Source: an uncultured Spirochaetales bacterium
Lineage (GTDB): Bacteria; UBP6; UBA1177
Length of the DNA: 7,824 nucleotides
Assembly (NCBI GenBank): GCA_902780365.1
Contig: CACZFE010000074.1
Coordinates: forward strand, 1-7,824
Reading direction: 5' to 3'
Positions 1-5,516 of the stretch are shown here, piece by piece. The notes under the pieces are model-generated. The model saw only the letters and a list, made by a program, of their open reading frames with translations, was not told the origin of the DNA and did no database searches. The number at the start of each line of letters is the position of its first letter. Position 1 is the stretch's first letter. A program made the position numbers and the translations under genes.

Positions 1-104
1 GTTTAGGTTTAGGAAATTTGTCTTAATGTTAAGATATAAAATGCGATGATGTGGTTTAAGGCAAAAAATGGTTTATTCCACCTGTCTGCTGCATCCGGCA
101 AAAA
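1..104. other. noncoding region downstream of mnmA
   Basis: These 104 bases follow the mnmA stop codon in the direction of transcription. I see no open frame of note and no convincing rho-independent terminator: the minus strand has a T6 run at about 63-68, but the best stem before it has only three base pairs. A weak promoter-like pair for a gene to the left can be drawn on the minus strand (TTGCCT, 17 nt, TTTTAT), with four of six matches in each box. The first 12 bases are two copies of GTTTAG. Confidence 0.5.
21..34. repeat. perfect 6-bp inverted repeat (TCTTAA-TG-TTAAGA)
   Basis: The arms TCTTAA and TTAAGA are perfectly complementary around a 2-nt centre. The centre is too small for a good RNA hairpin, so if functional it is more likely a protein-binding dyad than a terminator. 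It lies beyond the end of mnmA, where control elements of the next gene to the left would be expected. In AT-rich DNA a dyad this short can arise by chance. Confidence 0.35.
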
Positions 105-1178
105 TCAAAACCCTTTTTCTATGATTCCGCCGCCCTGAAGGATACCGTCTTCGCGGTAAATTGCGACTGCCTGCCCGGGAGTTACCGAAAGCTGCGGCGT
201 TTCAAAAACGACTTTGAATCTGCCGCTATCCAGGATTGAAACTGTGGCAGGACACTCTTTGTGTTTCTGTCTGATTTTGACCAACGCTTTGAATTCATTA
301 AGATTTTCTATATCGTCAAGCAAGTTGAGTTCCGCTCCTTCAAGCCCTTCGGAAAAAAGATGCTCCTTTTCAGTGACAACGATCTCATTCTTTCCGGCAT
401 CGATCCTGAGGACGAAAAGAGGTTTCGGATTGCTGATCCCGAGCCCTTTGCGCTGGCCAATGGTGTAGTGGATTATTCCTTTGTGGAGGCCCAAGACTTT
501 GCCGTTTTCGTCAACGATATTGCCATCTTTCACAACTTCATCTTCAAAAAGCACAGCGTGGTTGCCGCCCATAAAATCCTGACTTTCCTCTTTTTCGGCA
601 ACGGGAAGATCAAACTTTCTCGCCGTTTCGCGCACTTCGTCCTTAGTCATGTTTCCGAGCGGGAAAATGATGTGCGGAAGCCATTCGCGGCGCAGCATTT
701 GCAGAAAATAGCTCTGGTCTTTCGCCGTATTCAATGCCTTTGCAAGGAAAAACTTGCCGTTTTCTTCAATAATTCTCGCATAATGTCCTGTCGCAAAAAG
801 GTCGATCCCAAGCTCAGCCCTCGCCTTTTCGAAAAGAAGCCCGAACTTCATCTTGAAATTGCATCTCACACATGGATTCGGCGTTCTGCCGCACATGTAT
901 TCGTGCTTGAAATACGAAATGATGTTTTCGCGGTATGCCTCGCTCAAATCAAAAACTTTATAAGGGATATCAAGCACTTTTGCGATTTCTTCAACCGCTT
1001 CCAGGCTTTCTCCCTCGCAAGGCCCGTAGCATGAATCAGGCATCGGCCCCTCGACATGAAGCGAACCGTCCCAGTTAGACATCGTGACTCCGACGACATC
1101 GTAACCCTGCTGTTTGAGAAGTGCCGCCGCGACTGCGGAATCGACTCCGCCGCTTAAGCCCACAGCGATTTTTGCCAT
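105..1178 (-). CDS. mnmA: tRNA-specific 2-thiouridylase MnmA
   Basis: This 357-residue cytoplasmic enzyme adds sulfur to C2 of U34 in tRNA(Lys/Glu/Gln), using ATP to adenylate the base. The PP-loop SGGVDS is at residues 9-14, GRTPNPCVRCN at 97-107, FATGHYAR at 128-135, KDQSYFLQ at 153-160 and YTIGQRKGLGIS at 238-249; length and motif order are typical. ATG at 1178 was chosen over an in-frame start at 1244 because GGAGG lies 4 nt before it and the PP-loop follows as expected; the longer form would overlap pfp by 55 bp. The gene starts 11 bp after the pfp stop, so it is probably co-transcribed. Oddly, the region where many MnmA proteins have SQ(D/E)ICF, which carries the second catalytic Cys, reads ESQDFMGGN (198-206) with no Cys. 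Cys are instead at 50, 54, 96, 103, 106 and 309. The family call is secure; the sulfur-transfer chemistry is open. Confidence 0.96.
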   Translation of the reverse strand: MAKIAVGLSGGVDSAVAAALLKQQGYDVVGVTMSNWDGSLHVEGPMPDSCYGPCEGESLEAVEEIAKVLDIPYKVFDLSEAYRENIISYFKHEYMCGRTPNPCVRCNFKMKFGLLFEKARAELGIDLFATGHYARIIEENGKFFLAKALNTAKDQSYFLQMLRREWLPHIIFPLGNMTKDEVRETARKFDLPVAEKEESQDFMGGNHAVLFEDEVVKDGNIVDENGKVLGLHKGIIHYTIGQRKGLGISNPKPLFVLRIDAGKNEIVVTEKEHLFSEGLEGAELNLLDDIENLNEFKALVKIRQKHKECPATVSILDSGRFKVVFETPQLSVTPGQAVAIYREDGILQGGGIIEKGF

Positions 1179-1182
1179 GTTT

Positions 1183-1187
1183 CCTCC
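1183..1187 (-). promoter_or_regulatory. ribosome binding site of mnmA
   Basis: Read on the minus strand, GGAGG lies 4 nt before ATG 1178 and 2 nt after the TAG stop of pfp. It decides the mnmA start and suggests translation by ribosomes finishing pfp or re-entering nearby. Confidence 0.8.
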
Positions 1188-1189
1188 GG

Positions 1190-2416
1190 CTATTTTTCGT
1201 TGAGAATATGTTTTATGTTGTAAAGCTGCGGATTTTTGAGCCATTTCGAGGCTTTTTCGTAGTCGTCCTCGTCGATGTAGTGGAAATTCTCGACAAGCAT
1301 TTTGTAGTCGTCGGCTTCGGTATCGACAAGACGCGGTTTGATTTTGCCGGTTTTGGGATCTTCGACATCTTCGAGATAGAGCGGAGAGACTGTTCCGTCG
1401 TTGTGACAGACAACGATGCAGCCCGAAACGCCGCGGTCGAAAAGCTCTTTTACGCCGAAACCGAGCAGCGTGCAGTATTTGAGGTCAAAAGCGCACGGAG
1501 CGCAGCAGCGGACTTCGTAGCCGATTTCGGTCGGTCTGCATTTTACCTTGAGGCCGAGTTTAGTAAGTTCTTCGTTGAGGAGAACGTTGAATATATGCGC
1601 TTTCGAGACGTTTCCGAGTTCGGGATGTCCGTGCTCGTCGAAGGAGAATTTGATCCCAGATCCGATTATCTCTTCATCAGACATGAAGTGGAAGACACCT
1701 TCGCTGATCATTATTGCGCCGTAGTCCATGCCGTAGATCTTCCTTTTTACGATTGAGGAGATCATCATTCTTATGATCCTGTCAAAGGTGACTTCGACGT
1801 TTTTGAACATTTCGGGGATTATTATCATCGGATAGTGGCAGGCAGAGCCGATTCCGAAAGCAAGATGACCTGCTTCCCTGCCCATCGAGGAAACTACAAA
1901 CCAGTTTCCGCTCGTTCTTGCATCTTCGTAGATCGTTGTCGCGATCCTGACACCTTCGTTTTTAGCCGACTGATAGCCGAAAGTGGGGAGTCTTTCAGGA
2001 AGCGGAAGGTCGTTGTCTATCGTCTTCGGAACGTGGATATTTCTGACGGGAAGGTTTTTCTCGTTCAAATATTTCGTGATCCTGTTAGCAGTGGACGCGG
2101 TATCGTCACCGCCGATAGTGACAAGGAGTTCAACGTTGTTTTTGATGAAGAAATCGGGCTTGAATTCGCTGTCTTTCGGTTTGTAGCGGCTCATCTTGAG
2201 GAAGGAACCGCCGCGGTTGAAGTAGTGGTCGGCAAGGTCAAAATCGATATCGACCGTATCAACATGGTCTGTAAAAAGAGTCTTCGTGCCGTAGTTTATG
2301 CCGATTACGCGGTAGTGCGCCTTCAAAAAGACTTTGGCTATCGAGCAGACGACAGTGTTTATTCCAGGTGCCGGGCCGCCGGAACAGAGAATTGCAACGG
2401 ATTTTTTGTCTTCCAT
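1190..2416 (-). CDS. pfp: pyrophosphate-dependent 6-phosphofructokinase
   Basis: This 408-residue cytoplasmic enzyme interconverts fructose 6-phosphate and fructose 1,6-bisphosphate at the central step of glycolysis. The N-terminal GGPAPGIN is at residues 13-20, the phosphoryl-donor motif GGDDT at 102-106, PKTIDND at 130-136 (Asp134 as likely base), MGREAGHLA at 178-186, ISEG at 237-240 and a sugar-phosphate segment IGYEVRCCAP at 298-307. ATP-dependent PFKs usually have GGDGS and GTIDND. Asp105 and Lys131 here are the substitutions linked to pyrophosphate use, which makes the step reversible and saves ATP. The start is ATG 2416, with GAGGG 5 nt upstream; a GTG four codons further upstream overlaps this site. 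The gene follows ftsY by 36 bp and precedes mnmA by 11 bp. The PFK family is certain; PPi as donor is inferred from two residues. Confidence 0.93.
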   Translation of the reverse strand: MEDKKSVAILCSGGPAPGINTVVCSIAKVFLKAHYRVIGINYGTKTLFTDHVDTVDIDFDLADHYFNRGGSFLKMSRYKPKDSEFKPDFFIKNNVELLVTIGGDDTASTANRITKYLNEKNLPVRNIHVPKTIDNDLPLPERLPTFGYQSAKNEGVRIATTIYEDARTSGNWFVVSSMGREAGHLAFGIGSACHYPMIIIPEMFKNVEVTFDRIIRMMISSIVKRKIYGMDYGAIMISEGVFHFMSDEEIIGSGIKFSFDEHGHPELGNVSKAHIFNVLLNEELTKLGLKVKCRPTEIGYEVRCCAPCAFDLKYCTLLGFGVKELFDRGVSGCIVVCHNDGTVSPLYLEDVEDPKTGKIKPRLVDTEADDYKMLVENFHYIDEDDYEKASKWLKNPQLYNIKHILNEK

Positions 2417-2421
2417 GGTTT

Positions 2422-2426
2422 CCCTC
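2422..2426 (-). promoter_or_regulatory. ribosome binding site of pfp
   Basis: GAGGG on the minus strand is 5 nt before ATG 2416. It overlaps the alternative GTG at 2428, which itself has no SD, so the ATG is preferred. Confidence 0.65.
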
Positions 2427-2452
2427 ACAAAATATTAAATAAAATCAGGTCG

Positions 2453-3805
2453 TTATTCAAAAAGAGCCTCAACAAATTCATTCGGGTCGAAGGGGCGAAG
2501 ATCTTCGATTTTCTCGCCTACTCCGACAAGGTAAACCGGCAGGCCAAGTTCTTTCGAAATGCCGATTATAACGCCGCCTTTCGCGCTGCCGTCGAGTTTC
2601 GTAATGATGATTCCCGTAACTTTGACAGCCTCGCTGAACTGTTTCGCCTGTGTCAGCGCGTTCTGACCGTTGTTCGCATCGATCACGATTATCGTTTCAT
2701 GCGGCGCTCCTGGCTTTGCCTTGCCGATTACGCGGTTTATCTTGATAAGTTCTTCCATAAGATTTACGCGGTTCTGCAGCCTTCCCGCCGTATCGACAAG
2801 AAGAACGTCAACATCTTTGCTCAGCGCACTGTTTACCGCATTGAAAGCGACCGAAGCCGGATCCGCGCCGTCTTTGTCACTGATGACCGTGCAGTTGTTG
2901 CGCTCGCCCCACACTTTGAGCTGTTCGACCGCCGCGGCACGGAAAGTATCACCTGCAGCCAGCATCGGGACTTTTCCCTGAGCAATGAATTTGTGCGCAA
3001 GTTTGCCGATAGTCGTCGTTTTTCCCGCGCCGTTTACGCCGACCATGAGGAATACCGTCGGTTTTTCGGTGATCTCGGGGAACGGTTTATGGTTTGCGAC
3101 GAGAACTTCACGGATCTGCTCTTTGAGGAACTGTTTGACATCATCGCCGCTTGTGAATTTCGAGCGGTTTTTGTTGACGAGATCCATGAGCCAGGAAACT
3201 GTCGCCACGCCCATGTCGGCGGTGTAAAGGATCTCTTCGAGCTCTTCGATAAGATCATCATCGACGACGCTGTTTTTGAAAAGGCCGATGAGACGCGACA
3301 TAAAACCGCCTTTTTTCGTTTTTTCGAGGCCGGATTTGATTGTTGCGGCGGGTTTTTCGGGTTCTGGAGACGTTTCAGGTAACGTCTCTACAGGTGCGGG
3401 TTCCGCAGGTTTTTCGGGTTCGGGAGACGTCTCAGGTGACGTCTCTACGGATTCAGGTTCCTCGTTTTTTTCCGGTTCCGGTTCTGTCGGTTGTTCGGGT
3501 TCAATCGGTTTTTGAGACGTTTCGGGAAACGTCTGTACATCCTGTTCCTCGAACAGTTGGATCTCCGCACCTGCCGCTTTGAAAGGAGGTTCTTCAGGCT
3601 TTTCACCAACCGGCTCTATCTCGGCTTTCAGCTTTTTATCGGCTTTTATAAGCTTGTCGAGCTCGGTTTCCTCTATTTCCTCTTTTGTCCGTTTCTTTTT
3701 GTCCGGCCAGAAAATCACGATCAGAAGCAGTATCAATAGAACTGCCGGCACGATATAGAAAAACAATTCGCCGTTTTTAAGGCTTTCTTCAATCCAAACT
3801 TGCAT
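2453..3805 (-). CDS. ftsY: signal recognition particle receptor FtsY, membrane-anchored form
   Basis: This 450-residue SRP GTPase docks ribosome-SRP complexes at the inner membrane for co-translational insertion. Residues 14-33 are a strong hydrophobic segment followed by DKKKRTK, a probable membrane anchor with the rest in the cytoplasm. Residues 40-155 are a charged linker rich in Pro and Glu with VETxPETS-type repeats (near 90, 120 and 139). The helical N domain starts near 157. The GTPase has G1 GVNGAGKTT (256-264), DTFRAAA (286-292), DTAGR (338-342), TKLDG (402-406) and the closing GVGEKIEDLRPF (428-439). ATG 3805 has GGAG 6 nt upstream; an in-frame TTG at 3826 lacks one. E. coli FtsY has no such N-terminal transmembrane segment, though anchored versions are known in other bacteria. 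First gene of an apparent ftsY-pfp-mnmA operon. The linker DNA holds three dyads, listed separately. Confidence 0.97.
   Translation of the reverse strand: MQVWIEESLKNGELFFYIVPAVLLILLLIVIFWPDKKKRTKEEIEETELDKLIKADKKLKAEIEPVGEKPEEPPFKAAGAEIQLFEEQDVQTFPETSQKPIEPEQPTEPEPEKNEEPESVETSPETSPEPEKPAEPAPVETLPETSPEPEKPAATIKSGLEKTKKGGFMSRLIGLFKNSVVDDDLIEELEEILYTADMGVATVSWLMDLVNKNRSKFTSGDDVKQFLKEQIREVLVANHKPFPEITEKPTVFLMVGVNGAGKTTTIGKLAHKFIAQGKVPMLAAGDTFRAAAVEQLKVWGERNNCTVISDKDGADPASVAFNAVNSALSKDVDVLLVDTAGRLQNRVNLMEELIKINRVIGKAKPGAPHETIIVIDANNGQNALTQAKQFSEAVKVTGIIITKLDGSAKGGVIIGISKELGLPVYLVGVGEKIEDLRPFDPNEFVEALFE
3348..3448. repeat. 57-bp-period tandem repeat with two 8-bp dyads, inside ftsY
   Basis: A 44-bp unit at 3348-3391 recurs at 3405-3448 with four mismatches; the period is 57 bp, or 19 codons, so the frame is kept. 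Each unit contains a perfect 8-bp inverted repeat around the loop TCAGGT: 3367-3374 with 3381-3388 (GAGACGTT/AACGTCTC) and 3424-3431 with 3438-3445 (GAGACGTC/GACGTCTC). Two of the four differences, at 3374/3431 and 3381/3438, are partners in the stem: a T-A pair in one copy is a C-G pair in the other. The units encode the VETxPETSPEPEKP repeats of the linker. Confidence 0.85.
3515..3534. repeat. third dyad in the ftsY linker (9-bp arms)
   Basis: AGACGTTTC at 3515-3523 and GAAACGTCT at 3526-3534 are perfectly complementary; as RNA this would be an 8-bp stem with a 4-nt loop. It encodes the related TFPETS segment of the linker. It shares the AGACGT core with the two dyads at 3367-3445, but its loop and distal arm differ, as expected of an older, diverged copy. 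Confidence 0.75.
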
Positions 3806-3811
3806 ATCTGA

Positions 3812-3815
3812 CTCC
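3812..3815 (-). promoter_or_regulatory. ribosome binding site of ftsY
   Basis: GGAG on the minus strand, 6 nt before ATG 3805, sets the FtsY start. The chosen start leaves 13 residues before the transmembrane segment. Confidence 0.7.
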
Positions 3816-3824
3816 AAAATTATC

Positions 3825-3845
3825 AAAAAAATCGGCTAAATGCCG
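3825..3845 (-). terminator. weak hairpin plus T-run between the sulfotransferase gene and ftsY
   Basis: On the minus strand CGGC-ATTTA-GCCG is followed by A and seven T, the layout of an intrinsic terminator, but the stem has only four base pairs. It lies 62 bp or more past the sulfotransferase stop and could end that transcript. It also lies just before the ftsY RBS, downstream of a candidate ftsY promoter, so it could equally be a leaky attenuator in the ftsY leader. Confidence 0.35.
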
Positions 3846-3856
3846 TAAAACGCGTT

Positions 3857-3884
3857 ATTATTGCCGCAAAGTGCATTAAATCAA
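3857..3884 (-). promoter_or_regulatory. candidate promoter of the ftsY-pfp-mnmA operon
   Basis: On the minus strand TTGATT (3884-3879) and AATAAT (3862-3857) are separated by 16 nt, matching four and five bases of the sigma-70 boxes. Transcription would start near 3850, giving a leader of about 45 nt before ATG 3805. The sequence is AT-rich, so a chance match is possible. Confidence 0.35.
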
Positions 3885-3906
3885 GAAAATGCAGGATTTC
3901 TTCGGG

Positions 3907-4992
3907 TTAATCCAGGTCGTATTTTTCAAAAACGAACGCAAAATCGCGGCGGACCTGTTCCTCGGTAAGCCCGAACTGCTCAAGCGAATAGACATGCTCG
4001 GTTTTGAAAGTTTTCTGCTTTTCGGACTGCGTTTTGAGTGCGGCCGCAAATTTTTCATCTTTTTTGAGGTCACAGAATCTGATTATCCGATCAAAAGTGT
4101 TGTCGAAATCGGTCATAAGCTGCTTATGGGTAAGAAGGAGGAAATTCGGAGAATTTTTCTTCTTTTCCGCGATTTCGTCGAACATTTTATAGTAGAAAAG
4201 CGACGTGCGGTACATGTTTTTGAGGAAACGCTGCTGAAGCTCTGCCGGCTGAGAACTGTAGTTGTTCAGCGATTCCTGAACCCGTTTTTCAAGCGACATC
4301 ATCGAAGGAACGGCCTCAAGCGGATTTCTGATTATCAGCATGATGCGCGGATTTTCGTAAATTTCTTCGATTTTATCGACCGCAAAAAGCTGTGCGAACG
4401 ACTTCGAGAACATTCTCCTGTCAGTTTTCCAGATATTTTTGCGGTGGATATCCTGAAGATACTCGGCAAATTTTTCCTGTCCCGCGACCTCCACGAGTTC
4501 ACGCTCAAAAGTGTTGCTTTCGTCGAAATCCTGCCAGCAGTAGAAGTATATCCACGAAAGAAGACCGTCGAAGTATCTCATCGAAAGGGCGATATCGTCA
4601 GTTTCCATCGAAAAAAGGTCGGTTTTGTGGATCTTCGGGTCCCAGACTCCGTCAAAAGAGAGATTCTTCACGAGCGGAAGGAACGGTTTTATTATTTTTC
4701 TCATAAAAATCGAAGGGAAAACCATCTCCCACATCGCGAAACCGCGGAGTTCGCCGCAGTTTTCAGTGAGAAAACGGTGCAGGAAAGTCGTTCCGCTGCG
4801 CAAGTGCCCGATGAGAAAAACAGGTTTTTCGATCTTCTGCTTTGCAGCGCCGGGAAAGAAAATCTTGTCCAGAAACAGAGTTACAGTCATCAGCGCGCCT
4901 ATGAAAGTCCTGAAAATCAGGATCCCGATATATTTAAGCCGGAAACCGAAAGCCGAATACAAAATTTTAAGGATTTTGAATGTCTGTGACAT
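3907..4992 (-). CDS. PAPS-dependent sulfotransferase family protein
   Basis: This 361-residue protein resembles the bacterial Sulfotransfer_3-type family, which moves a sulfuryl group from PAPS to a hydroxyl or amine acceptor. The 5'-phosphosulfate loop is IGHLRSGTTFLHRFL (61-75). The 3'-phosphate site is IIRNPLEAVPSM (220-231), with Arg222 as the expected contact. ETDDIAL (130-136) and the C-terminal HVYSLEQFGLTEEQV (333-347) also fit the family. Residues 21-45 are hydrophobic and may dip into or cross the inner membrane, which would place the enzyme near a lipid or envelope acceptor; this is inference. ATG 4992 has AGGTG 4 nt upstream. It lies 59 bp after mscL with no clear promoter, so read-through is likely. 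No PAPS synthesis gene (cysDNC-like) or sugar-modification gene is in the window, so the substrate cannot be named. Confidence 0.85.
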   Translation of the reverse strand: MSQTFKILKILYSAFGFRLKYIGILIFRTFIGALMTVTLFLDKIFFPGAAKQKIEKPVFLIGHLRSGTTFLHRFLTENCGELRGFAMWEMVFPSIFMRKIIKPFLPLVKNLSFDGVWDPKIHKTDLFSMETDDIALSMRYFDGLLSWIYFYCWQDFDESNTFERELVEVAGQEKFAEYLQDIHRKNIWKTDRRMFSKSFAQLFAVDKIEEIYENPRIMLIIRNPLEAVPSMMSLEKRVQESLNNYSSQPAELQQRFLKNMYRTSLFYYKMFDEIAEKKKNSPNFLLLTHKQLMTDFDNTFDRIIRFCDLKKDEKFAAALKTQSEKQKTFKTEHVYSLEQFGLTEEQVRRDFAFVFEKYDLD

Positions 4993-5051
4993 ATTTCACC
5001 TTTTAATCAGATTTCGTCGGACGGAAACGGAAACAAACAAAAAAAACAGGG

Positions 5052-5501
5052 TTACTTTTTGAGAAGGTCTCTGATCTCGGTAAGAAGAACGACCTGAGGA
5101 TCCGGAGCCGGTGCCGGAGCAGCCGCTGCAGCAGCTTCTTCAGCAGCCTTCGTTGCCTTTTCAAGTTTTTCTTTAGCTGTATTGATAAGCTTTATGAAAA
5201 TGAAGATCGAAAAAGCGACTACGATGAAGTCGAAAGTGGTCTGAAGGAAGTTTCCGTATTTCAGAAGGACTGCCGGCTGAGCAGCAACGCCTTCAGCAGC
5301 GGGAACAGCTTCTTTAAGCGTAACAGCGAGATCAGTAAAGTTGACACCGCCGACGAGAAGTCCGATGAGCGGCATGATGACATCATTGACAACGGAGGTT
5401 ACGATCTTGCCGAACGCACCGCCGATGATGATACCGACAGCCATGTCCATAACGTTTCCTTTCATTGCGAAATCTTTAAATTCCTTAAGCAGATTTTTCA
5501 T
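5052..5501 (-). CDS. mscL: large-conductance mechanosensitive channel MscL
   Basis: This 149-residue inner-membrane channel opens under membrane tension and releases solutes during osmotic downshock. The N-terminal amphipathic helix KNLLKEFKDFAMKGNVMDMA (2-21) leads into a Gly/Ala-rich pore helix TM1 (about 18-50, with VGIIIGGAFGKIV). A periplasmic loop follows (51-78), then TM2 (about 79-106) and the basic start of a cytoplasmic helix. The C-terminal linker is unusually rich in Ala and Pro (119-134) before the final bundle helix VVLLTEIRDLLKK. Length is close to that of E. coli MscL (about 136) with a slightly longer loop and tail. AAGGAG lies 6 nt before the ATG. The gene starts 15 bp after the threonine dehydrogenase stop, which points to co-transcription, although the two functions are unrelated as far as is known. 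Confidence 0.96.
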   Translation of the reverse strand: MKNLLKEFKDFAMKGNVMDMAVGIIIGGAFGKIVTSVVNDVIMPLIGLLVGGVNFTDLAVTLKEAVPAAEGVAAQPAVLLKYGNFLQTTFDFIVVAFSIFIFIKLINTAKEKLEKATKAAEEAAAAAAPAPAPDPQVVLLTEIRDLLKK

Positions 5502-5516
5502 TTTTTTCTCCTTTGG

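Noticed and set aside
61..90. possible terminator after mnmA (T6 run on the minus strand)
   Set aside because: The only stem next to the T-run has three base pairs, too weak to call.
261..1034. 257-codon open frame on the plus strand
   Set aside because: It is antisense to mnmA, has no SD and no domain pattern.
1835..3382. 515-codon open frame on the plus strand across pfp and ftsY
   Set aside because: It is fully antisense to two genes with intact motifs, begins with GTG without an SD, and its product has no recognisable domain. It reflects codon use on the minus strand.
3889..4989. 366-codon open frame on the plus strand
   Set aside because: It is antisense to the sulfotransferase gene, whose PAPS motifs and SD are clear, and the plus-strand product shows no domain.
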